From positions 558,001 through 622,000 of the forward strand of contig CAWEZC010000011.1 in assembly GCA_963813495.1 (NCBI GenBank): a stretch of 64,000 nucleotides of DNA, written 5' to 3'. Source of the DNA: JACVRW01 sp963813495. Its GTDB lineage: Bacteria > Actinomycetota > Thermoleophilia > Solirubrobacterales > Thermoleophilaceae. How positions within the stretch are numbered: the first letter of the stretch is position 1; each line of letters opens with the position of its first letter. The position numbers and the translations under genes were made by a program. Under the pieces are notes generated by a model, which worked only from the letters and a program-made list of their open reading frames with translations, did not search any database and had not been told where the DNA came from. This document shows, one piece after another, positions 1 to 10,093 of the stretch.

Positions 1-277
1 TCAGGTCGATGCCGGAATCCTCGGCCTCGAGGATCGAGTCGGCCGCGAAGCGCGGTGGCACGAACACCATCGCTGTGTTGGCGCCGGTCTCGCGCACCGC
101 GTCATGGAAGGTGTCGAAGACTGGGATGCCGTCCACGTCCCGGCCGCCCTTGCCGGGCGTGACCCCCGAGACCACGTTGGTGCCGTAGTCGCGGTTGCGC
201 AGGCTGTGGAAGGTGCCCTCCCTGCCGGTGATGCCCGAGACGCACAGCCGCGTGTCGGAGCCCACGAGGATCGCCAT
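1..277 (-). CDS. sucD: Succinyl-CoA ligase alpha subunit, partial (C-terminus beyond the left edge)
   Basis: The minus strand from the ATG at 277 encodes the first 92 residues of an alpha subunit of ADP/GDP-forming succinyl-CoA synthetase, which interconverts succinyl-CoA and succinate with substrate-level phosphorylation. The N-terminus MAILVGSDTRLCVSGITGREG, followed by the G-V-T-P-G-K-G-G turn, is the CoA-binding Rossmann domain typical of SucD. The catalytic His loop lies outside the window. The start codon shares one base with the sucC stop (TGATG), so the two genes are translationally coupled in the usual sucC-sucD order. Confidence 0.95.
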   Translation of the reverse strand, partial: MAILVGSDTRLCVSGITGREGTFHSLRNRDYGTNVVSGVTPGKGGRDVDGIPVFDTFHDAVRETGANTAMVFVPPRFAADSILEAEDSGIDL

Positions 278-1431
278 CAGGCGCGCGTTCCCGAACCGGC
301 GAGCTCGACGACCTTCTCGGCGGCGCCGAGCATGGTCGCCTCCGTGTGCACGTTGGGCAGGTTGGCCTCGGCCAGCAGGGCGCGGCCCTCCTTGTCGTTG
401 GTGCCGTCGAGGCGGACCACGAAGGGCACGGTCGGCTCGATCTGGGCGAAGGCTTCGATCAGGCCGCGGGCCACCTCGTCGCAGCGGGTGATGCCGCCGA
501 AGATGTTGAACAGCACAGCGTTCACCTTGTCATCGGAGAGGATCACCTCGACGGCGCTGGTGATCGCCTCGGCCTTCGAGCCGCCGCCCGCATCGAGGAA
601 GTTGGCCGGCCGGCCGCCGGCCTGGGCGACGACGTCAAGGGTCGACATCACGAGCCCGGCGCCGTTGCCGAGGATCCCCACGTTGCCGTCGAGCTTCACG
701 TAGGTGAGCCCGCGCTCGGCCGCCATCCGCTCCTGAGGGTCCTCGCCCGACACGTCGCGCAGCTCCGCGATGTCGGGATGGCGAAAGAGCGCGTTGCCGT
801 CGATCGTGACCTTGGCGTCCAGCGCCACCACGTCACGTGACTTGGTGATCAGCAGCGGGTTGACCTCCACCAGCGTGGCGTCCTCCGCCTCGAAGACCTC
901 GTAGAGCTTGGCCAGCATGGCGCCCACCGGACGGATCACGTCGGCGGCGATGCCGGATTCGAAGGCCAGGCGGCGGCCGTGGAAGTCCTGAAAGCCGAGG
1001 AGCGGGTCCACGTGCAGCATCCGCATCGCGTCGGGATCGGTCTCCACGACCTCCTCCACGTCCATGCCGCCCATCTTCGAGAGCATGGCCATCGGCTGCT
1101 TGGCGGCCCGGTCGAAGACGATCGCCGCGTAGTACTCCTCGTCGATCTCGCTGGCCTTCTCCACGTAGATCTCGTGGACCGTGAAGCCGCGGATGTCCAT
1201 GCCCAGGATGGCCTCGGCGTGCTGCTCGGCCTCGCTGCGGTCGGCGGCCAACTTGATCCCGCCCGCCTTGCCGCGCCCGCCGATCTGCACCTGGGCCTTG
1301 ATCACCACCGGAAACCCGAGTTCCTCCGCGGCTTCGACCGCCTCCTGCACCGAAGCGGCGTGCTGACCGTCCGGCACCGACACGCCGTGCTTCTTGAACA
1401 GCTGCTTTCCCTGGTATTCGAGGAGATCCAT
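277..1431 (-). CDS. sucC: Succinyl-CoA ligase (ADP-forming) beta subunit
   Basis: 384 residues, the normal length for SucC. It begins MDLLEYQGKQLFKKHGV, the family's N-terminal signature, followed by an ATP-grasp domain (VVIKAQVQIGGRGKAGGIK near residues 43-61) and a C-terminal CoA-ligase domain with the conserved NIFGGITRCDEVA segment near residue 310. The enzyme carries the nucleotide-binding half of succinyl-CoA synthetase of the TCA cycle. It is first in a sucCD operon and diverges from a HAD hydrolase gene across about 58 bases. In this window it would also receive succinyl-CoA from the methylmalonyl-CoA mutase pathway (inference). Confidence 0.96.
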   Translation of the reverse strand: MDLLEYQGKQLFKKHGVSVPDGQHAASVQEAVEAAEELGFPVVIKAQVQIGGRGKAGGIKLAADRSEAEQHAEAILGMDIRGFTVHEIYVEKASEIDEEYYAAIVFDRAAKQPMAMLSKMGGMDVEEVVETDPDAMRMLHVDPLLGFQDFHGRRLAFESGIAADVIRPVGAMLAKLYEVFEAEDATLVEVNPLLITKSRDVVALDAKVTIDGNALFRHPDIAELRDVSGEDPQERMAAERGLTYVKLDGNVGILGNGAGLVMSTLDVVAQAGGRPANFLDAGGGSKAEAITSAVEVILSDDKVNAVLFNIFGGITRCDEVARGLIEAFAQIEPTVPFVVRLDGTNDKEGRALLAEANLPNVHTEATMLGAAEKVVELAGSGTRA

Positions 1432-1489
1432 GCCGTGTAGATAGAGTGCGCCGCCGCGCTCGGGCGCAGCACCCTATCGAAAGCATTTC

Positions 1490-2173
1490 ATGGCTCTACC
1501 GAAAGACGTCAAGTTCGTCACGTTCGACTGTTACGGCACCCTGATCGACTGGGAGAGTGGCGTATACGACGCCTTCCAGAAGGAGGCCGATCGCGACGGA
1601 TTCACCATCGACCGCGACGCACTCATCCCGCGCTTCATCGAGGTGCAGCGCGACATACAGAGGGGCTCCTACGAGCTCTACGCCGAGGTCCTGCGCCGCA
1701 CCGCTGTGCGCGTTGCGGGCGAGCTCGGCTGGGAGCTCGAGCCCTCGCGCTCGAACTTCCTGCCCAACAGCGTGCCCTCGTGGCAGCCTTTTCGCGAAAC
1801 CAACGCTCAGCTCGAGCGCTTCGCCAAGAAGTACGAGACGGGCGTGCTCTCCAACATCGACGACAAGCTGCTGGGCGCCACCCGGCGGCACTTCCGCACC
1901 GACTTCGATCTCGTGGTCACAGCGCAGCAGGTGCGCTCCTACAAGCCCGATCCGGCCCACTTCAAGGAGTGCGCGCGCCGGATCGAGGGCACCAAGAAGA
2001 ACTGGGTTCACATCGGTGCCGGCTACCCCACCGATGTGGAGCCCTGCCTGAAGATGAAGATCCCGGTGATCTGGGTCAACCGCCACGGCGAGGAGCTCGA
2101 GCCGGGCCAGAAGAAGCCCGACGCCGAGGTGCGGACCTTCCGCGACGCGGGCAAGCTGCTCAAGGCCGCGTAG
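1490..2173 (+). CDS. HAD-family hydrolase, haloacid dehalogenase type
   Basis: 227 residues with all four HAD motifs. Motif I is FDCYGTLIDWE with nucleophile Asp13 and Thr17, motif II is LSN at about 120-122, motif III is SYKPDPAHF with Lys152, and motif IV has the acidic Asp182. The FDCYGTLIDWE form and the helical cap resemble (S)-2-haloacid dehalogenases and related type II HAD hydrolases, which act through an aspartyl-ester intermediate in the cytosol. The substrate cannot be told from sequence; phosphatase activity is equally possible. The ATG at 1490 has only a weak purine-rich upstream stretch. Confidence 0.85.
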   Translation: MALPKDVKFVTFDCYGTLIDWESGVYDAFQKEADRDGFTIDRDALIPRFIEVQRDIQRGSYELYAEVLRRTAVRVAGELGWELEPSRSNFLPNSVPSWQPFRETNAQLERFAKKYETGVLSNIDDKLLGATRRHFRTDFDLVVTAQQVRSYKPDPAHFKECARRIEGTKKNWVHIGAGYPTDVEPCLKMKIPVIWVNRHGEELEPGQKKPDAEVRTFRDAGKLLKAA

Positions 2174-2177
2174 CCGC

Positions 2178-2966
2178 TTGCGCGCGGTCTCGGTGAGCCC
2201 GGACGTGCTCGTGGTCACGAGCGCGTTCTGGCAGACCAATGCGGTGGCGCTGCGGGCGGGCGGCGAGGCGGTCTTGCTCGACTCGCCCTACCTGCCCGAT
2301 GAGCTCGACGCACTGCCCGGCCTGCTGGCGGGCGCGGGCTTCCAGCCCGACGGCCTGATGGCCACGCATGCCGACTTCGACCACCTGCTCGGCCGGCTGT
2401 CCTACCCGGGCATGACGCTCGGGATGGCCGAGCTGTCGGTGGAGCGCCTGCAGCGCGAGCCGGGGGCGGCTCAGCGCGAGCTGCGGGACTACGACGCCGA
2501 GTTCTACGTCACGCGCCCGGCGCCGCTGGCCCTGGGCGCCGTGCAGGGCCTGCCCGTCCCGGGGCGAGTCGACCTCGGCAGCGGCGAGGGCGCGATCGAG
2601 CTCGAGCTGCACCCGGCCGAGGGGCACACGCCCGATGGCATGGCGGTCTTCGCGCGGCCGCTCGGAGTGCTGGTGCCGGGTGACTATCTGTCCGCGGTCG
2701 AGATCCCCTGGATCTCCGAGGGCGGCTCGCTCGAGGACTACCGGGCCACGCTGGCCCGTCTCGGTCCCCTGGTGGAGGCTGCCGAGGTGGTGGTGCCGGG
2801 CCACGGGCCGGTCCACGGGCGCGAGATGGCGCTGCGGCTGCTCGACGAGGACGTGGACTACCTGGACGCACTGGAGCGCGGGGAGGAGCGGGTCGCCTTC
2901 CCCGAGGGCCGGGACTCGAAGGCCCAGCGCACGATCCACGCCGAGAATCTCAGCCGGGTGGGCTAA
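2178..2966 (+). CDS. Metallo-beta-lactamase-fold hydrolase with variant metal motif
   Basis: About 262 residues from a TTG at 2178; the GTG at 2193 is an alternative start. The MBL fold shows as THADFDHLLG near residue 74, a glycine/histidine turn (HPAEGHTPDGM), a GDYL aspartate and a late PGHGPV histidine. The canonical HxHxDH motif reads HADFDH, so the second histidine is replaced by aspartate. The superfamily hydrolyses thioesters, lactones or phosphoesters; the substrate here is unknown. The gene follows the HAD gene by a few bases, so the two may be co-transcribed. Its TAA overlaps the TAG of the convergent dehydrogenase gene. Confidence 0.75.
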   Translation: MRAVSVSPDVLVVTSAFWQTNAVALRAGGEAVLLDSPYLPDELDALPGLLAGAGFQPDGLMATHADFDHLLGRLSYPGMTLGMAELSVERLQREPGAAQRELRDYDAEFYVTRPAPLALGAVQGLPVPGRVDLGSGEGAIELELHPAEGHTPDGMAVFARPLGVLVPGDYLSAVEIPWISEGGSLEDYRATLARLGPLVEAAEVVVPGHGPVHGREMALRLLDEDVDYLDALERGEERVAFPEGRDSKAQRTIHAENLSRVG

Positions 2967-3979
2967 CTCCGCTCGATCACGAGCTTGCGCTCCGGGGACT
3001 GAACCGCCTCGGCAGCGTCGTCCCACGCCACCACGTTGCTGGTCACGAGCTCGGGGCGCAACCGGCCCTCGGCCACCAGCTCGAGGATCGCGGGGATCGT
3101 GGGCCGGGCCTGGCAGCGGCTGATGTGGAAGTTCACGCCGCGCGTATACATCTCGAGCAGCGGGAGCGGCGTCTCCGGCTCGAAGATGATCCCGGTGCTG
3201 GTGCAGTCTCCGCCCGGCTCGGTGGAGCGGAGGGCACAGGTAAGGCTCTCCCGTGAGGCGCCGCAGTCGACCGTCACGGGGAAGGAGCCGAGCTTGCGCG
3301 GCGGCTCGCCCTCGTGGACGTGCGCCCCCAGCTCCCTGGCGATGCGCAGGCGCTCGGGGTCCGTGTCCAGGTAGGTGACGCTGCTCGCGCCCAGAGCGCG
3401 GGCTGTGTCGACCGCGTAGAGCGCGATGCTGGGCGAGCCGCCGCCCACGATCAGCACGTCGGCGCCCGGCCGGCGCTCGAGCGGCTGGGCGACGGTGCGC
3501 CAGCCGTCCGGGATGTTGTCGCTCGCGCTGGCCACCGTCGCCGCGGCGAGGCCATCGGCCACCGGGACCAGCATGTGGTCGGCGAAGGGCACGCGCACGA
3601 GATCGGAGAGCGCACCGCCCCAGTCGCCCCCGAAGGGGCCGAAGCCGAACATCGAGTTCTCGGGCACCGTGAGGCAGTCGCCCGTCTGCCCACGCAGGCA
3701 GCGCTCACACTCGCCGCAGGAGATCTGGAAGGGCACCACGGCGAGCGTGCCGGGCGGCGTCTCGGTCATGTCACCCGCCTGCACCACCTCGGCGACGAAC
3801 TCGTGGCCCAGGGCGATCGGCCCGGGAAACGGTGCCTGGCCGCGCAGCATCGGTTGGTCGAGATCGCAGAGGGCGACCGCCAGCGGTCGCACGATCGCGT
3901 CGTTGGCCTCGCGCAGCAGGGGATCCGGGACCTCCTGCCATTCCACGCGGCGGTCCTCGGTCATGGTCAGCTGCCTCAT
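2963..3979 (-). CDS. Zinc-dependent alcohol dehydrogenase (MDR family)
   Basis: Medium-chain dehydrogenase/reductase of about 338 residues from the ATG at 3979 (MRQLTMTED). An upstream in-frame start at 4048 would add an atypical leader. The catalytic-zinc motif GHEF is present. The structural-zinc lobe CGECERCLRGQTGDC has four cysteines. A Rossmann NAD(P)-binding turn (VLIVGGGSPSIALYA) follows. Family members oxidise alcohols or polyols with NAD(P); the specificity is not readable. The stop codon overlaps that of the plus-strand MBL gene inside CTAA at 2963-2966. Confidence 0.85.
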   Translation of the reverse strand: MRQLTMTEDRRVEWQEVPDPLLREANDAIVRPLAVALCDLDQPMLRGQAPFPGPIALGHEFVAEVVQAGDMTETPPGTLAVVPFQISCGECERCLRGQTGDCLTVPENSMFGFGPFGGDWGGALSDLVRVPFADHMLVPVADGLAAATVASASDNIPDGWRTVAQPLERRPGADVLIVGGGSPSIALYAVDTARALGASSVTYLDTDPERLRIARELGAHVHEGEPPRKLGSFPVTVDCGASRESLTCALRSTEPGGDCTSTGIIFEPETPLPLLEMYTRGVNFHISRCQARPTIPAILELVAEGRLRPELVTSNVVAWDDAAEAVQSPERKLVIERS

Positions 3980-4091
3980 AAGGCGCACCGTACTGCCGCA
4001 GCGCCGTTTCCACTGCTGCGCTGGACCTGCGCCCGGGGCGGAGCCCAACGCGCGGGACGGCGCGCGGGCTGTACGGGTGGCAACGACGCAG

Positions 4092-4538
4092 CTACGAGTT
4101 GCGCCTCACGTGCCAGTCGACCGTCATGCGCGCCACCGTGGTGCCGTCCTCGTCGGTCAGCTCGACATCGATGGGAAACTCGACCCGTCCGTCCGCGTCG
4201 AGGCGCTCTAGGAGGGCGGCCCTGTCCTCGCCAAGCCTGCCACTGGCCGTGATCGGGCCCTTGGCCAGCTTGAGGTAATCGATGCTCGCGGACTTGGCCA
4301 GGGGGGTCAGGTCGCCCATCCGCTCGGCGAAGGCGCCCACGAAGGCGGCGCCCGACGCGAACTCTCCGGCCGAGAACAACCCGCCGGCGTGCTGAGAGCC
4401 CACGTGGTTCTTGAGCTCGTCGTCATCGGGGAGCCGAACGCTGCCGTTGCCCTCGCCGATTCCGGCGAGCTCGAGCTTGAGGTGGTTGTTGTAGGGAATC
4501 GCCTGAGCCAGGCCCGCGCGAAGGGATTCGTAGTCCAT
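4092..4538 (-). CDS. DUF4442 hotdog-fold protein, possible thioesterase
   Basis: 148 residues resembling the PaaI/YiiD-like DUF4442 hotdog family. The motif NHVGSQHAGGLFSAGE near residues 44-59 corresponds to the helix of the hotdog active site, and SIDYLKLAKGPITASG near 85-100 to the beta-sheet strand. Hotdog proteins of this type usually hydrolyse acyl-CoA thioesters; DUF4442 itself is poorly characterised. It lies upstream of the alcohol dehydrogenase gene on the same strand, with about 110 bases between them. Confidence 0.75.
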   Translation of the reverse strand: MDYESLRAGLAQAIPYNNHLKLELAGIGEGNGSVRLPDDDELKNHVGSQHAGGLFSAGEFASGAAFVGAFAERMGDLTPLAKSASIDYLKLAKGPITASGRLGEDRAALLERLDADGRVEFPIDVELTDEDGTTVARMTVDWHVRRNS

Positions 4539-4656
4539 GCCGGCACCCTAGTCGGGCACGGGCTCGGGCCCACGGAGGGTCGGGTGCGAGGACGACGATC
4601 GAGGCCTGTGGCGACCGTGGCGAGGACAAGCGGGAGCAGCGCTCGCGCCCGCGGCC

Positions 4657-5757
4657 TCACGAACCGGCCGTGCGCAGCGCCTGCGAGGGCGTGCGTTCGC
4701 CCAGGGCGAAGCGTGGCTCCGGCTGCGCCTCGCCGTTCAACACGGCGGTCACCCGCTCGGCGATCGCCGGGCCGTGCTTGTAGCCATGACCGGACCCGCC
4801 GCCCAGCAGCCACACGCGCGGATGCTCGGGATGGGGGGCGAACAGGAACCCGCCGTCGGCCGTAATCGAGTAGTGACACACCGGCGCCGAGCGCACCGGG
4901 GCGCCCGCGAGCGCAGGAAAGCGATGGGCGAGATAATTCCGCGACCGCTGCACGGCCTCCGCACGGGCCTGCCCCGGCCGCGCGTCGGGATCGACTTCGG
5001 GACCCTCGGCGTCGCAGGACACCTTCATGCCGTGGGGCTCGATCAGGCCATGTCCGTAGAAGGAGGTGTCGAAGTCGAGCCAGCCCGGGACCGGTGGGCT
5101 GCTCCAGGCCGCGGGTACGTCGAACAGCACCACGTCCTGGAGCGTCACTCGCACGTCCACCAGCGCCGGGAACAGGCGGCCGAGCCAGGCGCCGCAGGCC
5201 CACACCACACGGTCGGCCTCGAGGCGGCGGCCCTCGACGACGACTGCGTCGCCCTCCGGGCGCGCGAGGCCCCGGATCAGCCGCAGGCCACCCGAGCGGG
5301 CCCGCGCCACCAGCGCCCGCACGCCGTCCCCGGCGCGCAGCAGCCCCGCCTCGGGCTCCAGCAGGCCGTACTCGAGGTCGTCCACTCGCGCGCCGGGGAA
5401 AAGCCGGGCGGTCGCGGGGGGGTCGAGCCGCTCCACCGGGATTCCCGCCGCGCGCATGGTGGTCTCGCTGGCCGCCTCCCAGCCGTCGTTGCGCCGGGCA
5501 AACCAGACCACGCCCGCATCGACCAGCACCTCAGCGTCGAGGTCGAGCCACAGCGAACGCGCCCTGTATGCGAGTTCTGTGTAAAGGGCGTCAGGTCCGT
5601 GCGCGTAGCGCAGCAGCCGGGTCTCGCCGCCGGACTCCGAGCGCGGATCGCCCGGCTCCAGGGCGTGGATGAGCGTGACCTCCCAGTCGTCGGCGACCAG
5701 CCGGTCGGCCAACGCGGAGCCGAAGATCCCCGCTCCCACGACCAGCGCGGAGGGCAT
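4657..5757 (-). CDS. FAD-dependent oxidoreductase, DAO/sarcosine oxidase-like
   Basis: 366 residues with an N-terminal FAD-binding Rossmann motif (VVGAGIFGSALA, residues about 6-17). The D-amino-acid-oxidase/monomeric sarcosine oxidase-like body runs on to a C-terminal LLGGGSGHGYKHGPAI segment, where this family contacts the flavin. Such enzymes oxidise N-methyl amino acids or other amines. The substrate is unknown. The gene begins 3 bases after the stop of the upstream biotin carboxylase gene, so co-transcription is likely even though the functions do not obviously match. Confidence 0.82.
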   Translation of the reverse strand: MPSALVVGAGIFGSALADRLVADDWEVTLIHALEPGDPRSESGGETRLLRYAHGPDALYTELAYRARSLWLDLDAEVLVDAGVVWFARRNDGWEAASETTMRAAGIPVERLDPPATARLFPGARVDDLEYGLLEPEAGLLRAGDGVRALVARARSGGLRLIRGLARPEGDAVVVEGRRLEADRVVWACGAWLGRLFPALVDVRVTLQDVVLFDVPAAWSSPPVPGWLDFDTSFYGHGLIEPHGMKVSCDAEGPEVDPDARPGQARAEAVQRSRNYLAHRFPALAGAPVRSAPVCHYSITADGGFLFAPHPEHPRVWLLGGGSGHGYKHGPAIAERVTAVLNGEAQPEPRFALGERTPSQALRTAGS

Positions 5758-5760
5758 GAC

Positions 5761-7521
<1,761 letters not shown>

Positions 7522-7556
7522 GGGCGGCGGGGAGGTTATCGAGGGCTCAGCGCATA

Positions 7557-9479
7557 ATGGGTGCCGTGAAGAAGGCCGCCGCCCTGGCCGCCGCCGCGGT
7601 GGCAGGCCTCATGCTCGCCGCACCGGCGCATGGTGCGCTGCGCTTCGAGCGCTGCGGCAGTTACGGCTACCAGTGCGCTCGCATGAGCGTCCCGCTCGAC
7701 CACAGCGGGGCGGTGGCCGGGCGGATCTCGCTGTTCGTCAAGCGCGTGCGGGCACGCGGCCGTGCCACCCGGCCGCCGCTGTTCGTGCTCGCCGGCGGGC
7801 CGGGACAGTCGGCCACGGCGGCCTTCGACGGCGACGCGCTTGCGCTGGTCTACGCCGGCTACCGCGATCGTGACCTCATCGTCTTCGACCAGCGCGGCAC
7901 GGGGCGTTCGGGGGTTCTGCGCTGCCGGGCGCTCGAGCGGGCCAACCTGCTCAGGGCCGGTCGCGCGGCCGGCTCCTGTGCGCGGCGCCTGGGGGCGCGG
8001 CGCGGGTTCTACACGAGCCGCGACTCCGTGGAGGACATCGATCAGGTGAGGCGCACTCTGGGTGCCCGCCGGATCGCGCTGTTCGGCACCTCCTACGGGA
8101 CCAAGGTCGCGCTCGGCTATGCCCTCGGCCATCCGGCCGAGGTCGACCGGCTGGTGCTCGACTCGGTGGTCGAGGCCGGCGGTCCCAACCCCTTCTACCT
8201 CGATACGCTCGCCGCCGTCCCGCGTGCCCTGCGGGCGCTGTGCCGCGGCACCTGCGGTGCGTTCACCTCGGATCCGGTGGCCGATCTCGAGCGGCTGGTG
8301 AGCCGAATGGCCACGGAGCCCGTGCGGGGACGGATCGTGGACGCGCGTGGCCGGGCACGAGCAGGCATCCTCGACCGCGGCGATCTGTTCTCGGTACTCC
8401 TGGCGGGCGACTTCGATCCGTCGCTGCGGGCCGCCTTCCCGGGCGCCGTGCGCTCGGCGCTCGCCGGCGACGGCGCGCCCATGCTGCGGCTGCGCCGGCG
8501 GGCCTTCGAGGTGGACGGGGTGGCACCGCCGCCGCGGCTGCTGAGCGCCATGCTCTACACCGCCACCACCTGTGAGGAGACCGCCTTTCCCTGGACGCGG
8601 GCCTCCGCCCCCGATCCCCGGCGCCGGCGCGCGCAGGCCGCCGCGGCCGCAGCGGCCCTGCCGGACGGCGCGTTTGCGCCCTTCGACCGCGCCACGGCGC
8701 TGAGCAACGACCTGATCGACCTCTGCGGCCGCTGGCCCGCGGCGACGCCGGCACCTGACTTCTCGGCCGGGCCACCCCCCGACGTGCCGGTGTTGCTGAT
8801 CGAGGGTGAGGACGACCTGCGCACGCCGATCGAGAACGCCCAGCGCGTGGCGGCACAGTTCCCTCGCGCGCGGCTCGTGGTGGCACCGGCCACCGGCCAC
8901 TCCGCGCTTGGCGGCGACGGCACCGGCTGCACCGACCGGGCCTTCGCCCGCTTCATGCGTGGCGCGAGCTTCCAGACGCGCTGCCGGCGCATCCGGCGGA
9001 CGTTCCCGGCCACGCCACCTTCCCCGCGGAGCCTCGACGCGGTGCCGGGGTCCCCGGCGGCCCCCGGCCGGCCCGGCCGCGTGGTGAGCGCACTCGCCCT
9101 GACGCTGCGCGACGTGTTCGAGGACGCGCTGACGGAGTTCATCACCGCAATCGAGGATCCCGACATCGCCCGCGGCGGCGGCCTGCGCGGGGGCACCTAC
9201 CGGCTGGATGGCCGCGGCACGCTCTACCTGAGGGAGCTCGAATACGTGCCCGGCGTGACCGTCAGCGGCCGCCTCGACAAGTTCGGCCAGCGCGGCCAGC
9301 GCGGCCGGGTGCGGATCTCGGGTGGGCGCGGCGTGCCCTCCGGATTGCTGGCCCTTCGCGGTACCCGCACGCGCGGCCGGCTGGGTGGGCGGACCGTGCG
9401 GGGCAAGCTGCGCGCGCCCGTGGTGGCGGGGAGGCCCGACGCGGCGGCGGCGAAGGTCAGCGCCGCGATCGCCCGCTAG
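7557..9479 (+). CDS. Exported alpha/beta hydrolase, TAP-like, with an extra C-terminal domain
   Basis: 640 residues with an N-terminal signal peptide (VKKAAALAAAAVAGLMLAA; ATG 7557 or GTG 7566). The alpha/beta-hydrolase fold carries the oxyanion loop AGGPGQS, the nucleophile elbow GTSYGT (Ser179), a late acid EGEDD (Asp419/420) and GHSALGG (His448). This matches Streptomyces-type tripeptidyl/prolyl aminopeptidases with the TAP-like C-terminal region. About 160 residues follow the His (from about 480), rich in Gly/Arg and probably beta-stranded; I do not recognise them. The likely role is extracytoplasmic peptide or ester hydrolysis. The TAG overlaps the stop of the convergent TetR gene. Confidence 0.82.
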   Translation: MGAVKKAAALAAAAVAGLMLAAPAHGALRFERCGSYGYQCARMSVPLDHSGAVAGRISLFVKRVRARGRATRPPLFVLAGGPGQSATAAFDGDALALVYAGYRDRDLIVFDQRGTGRSGVLRCRALERANLLRAGRAAGSCARRLGARRGFYTSRDSVEDIDQVRRTLGARRIALFGTSYGTKVALGYALGHPAEVDRLVLDSVVEAGGPNPFYLDTLAAVPRALRALCRGTCGAFTSDPVADLERLVSRMATEPVRGRIVDARGRARAGILDRGDLFSVLLAGDFDPSLRAAFPGAVRSALAGDGAPMLRLRRRAFEVDGVAPPPRLLSAMLYTATTCEETAFPWTRASAPDPRRRRAQAAAAAAALPDGAFAPFDRATALSNDLIDLCGRWPAATPAPDFSAGPPPDVPVLLIEGEDDLRTPIENAQRVAAQFPRARLVVAPATGHSALGGDGTGCTDRAFARFMRGASFQTRCRRIRRTFPATPPSPRSLDAVPGSPAAPGRPGRVVSALALTLRDVFEDALTEFITAIEDPDIARGGGLRGGTYRLDGRGTLYLRELEYVPGVTVSGRLDKFGQRGQRGRVRISGGRGVPSGLLALRGTRTRGRLGGRTVRGKLRAPVVAGRPDAAAAKVSAAIAR

Positions 9480-10093
9480 CGCCCCTGGGCGCTCTGCAGA
9501 CCGGCGAAGAAGGTGGCCAGCATCGACGGGAACAGGTCGTCGTTCACGGCCTCGGGCTCCAGCAGCCGCTCCAGGCCGACCCCGTTGGCCATCGCGAAGG
9601 TCATCATCGCCACCTGGTCCGAGGGCAGCGGCGGCTCGAAGCCGAGCTCGGCTGCGCGCCGGTCGAGCAGCTCGGCGATGCGTTCGCGCAGGCCGCGGTA
9701 GCGCTTGACGAGCTCACGCCGAAAGGCCTCGTTGCGGGCCGCATAGGCGGCGAACTCGAAGAACAGCCGCTCCCATTCCGGCTCGGCCTCGACGGCCGCG
9801 ATGAAGTCGCTGCCCGCCTGCCGGGCCTGTTCCTCGATCGTGCCTTCGGTGGCGAGCACGCGGTCGAGCTCGGCCACGCGGTCGGCGAAGCGCTGGTCGA
9901 GCATGGCCAGGAACAGTGCCTCCTTGCTCTCGAAGTTCGCGTACACCGCTCCCTTGGTGAAGCCCGCCTCCTCGGCCACGAGGTCGAGCGACGCTCCCTC
10001 GAGGCCGCGGAGCGCAGCAACCTTGGCGGCCGAGTGCATCAGGCGGGCGCGGGTGTGGGCCTGGCGCTCCTTGCGCGTCAGCCGCTCACTCAT
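9476..10093 (-). CDS. TetR/AcrR-family transcriptional regulator
   Basis: 205 residues from the ATG at 10093 (MSERLTRKERQAHTR). A longer in-frame reading upstream is only a shadow of the P450 gene. The N-terminal helix-turn-helix is at about residues 34-65 (VAEEAGFTKGAVYANFESKE), typical of TetR; the C-terminal ligand domain is of the AcrR type. The start overlaps the P450 stop by four bases (ATGA), so the two form an operon. Three overlapping inverted repeats at the P450 start (11438-11468) are the likely operator, implying autoregulation together with the P450 (inference). Confidence 0.88.
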   Translation of the reverse strand: MSERLTRKERQAHTRARLMHSAAKVAALRGLEGASLDLVAEEAGFTKGAVYANFESKEALFLAMLDQRFADRVAELDRVLATEGTIEEQARQAGSDFIAAVEAEPEWERLFFEFAAYAARNEAFRRELVKRYRGLRERIAELLDRRAAELGFEPPLPSDQVAMMTFAMANGVGLERLLEPEAVNDDLFPSMLATFFAGLQSAQGR

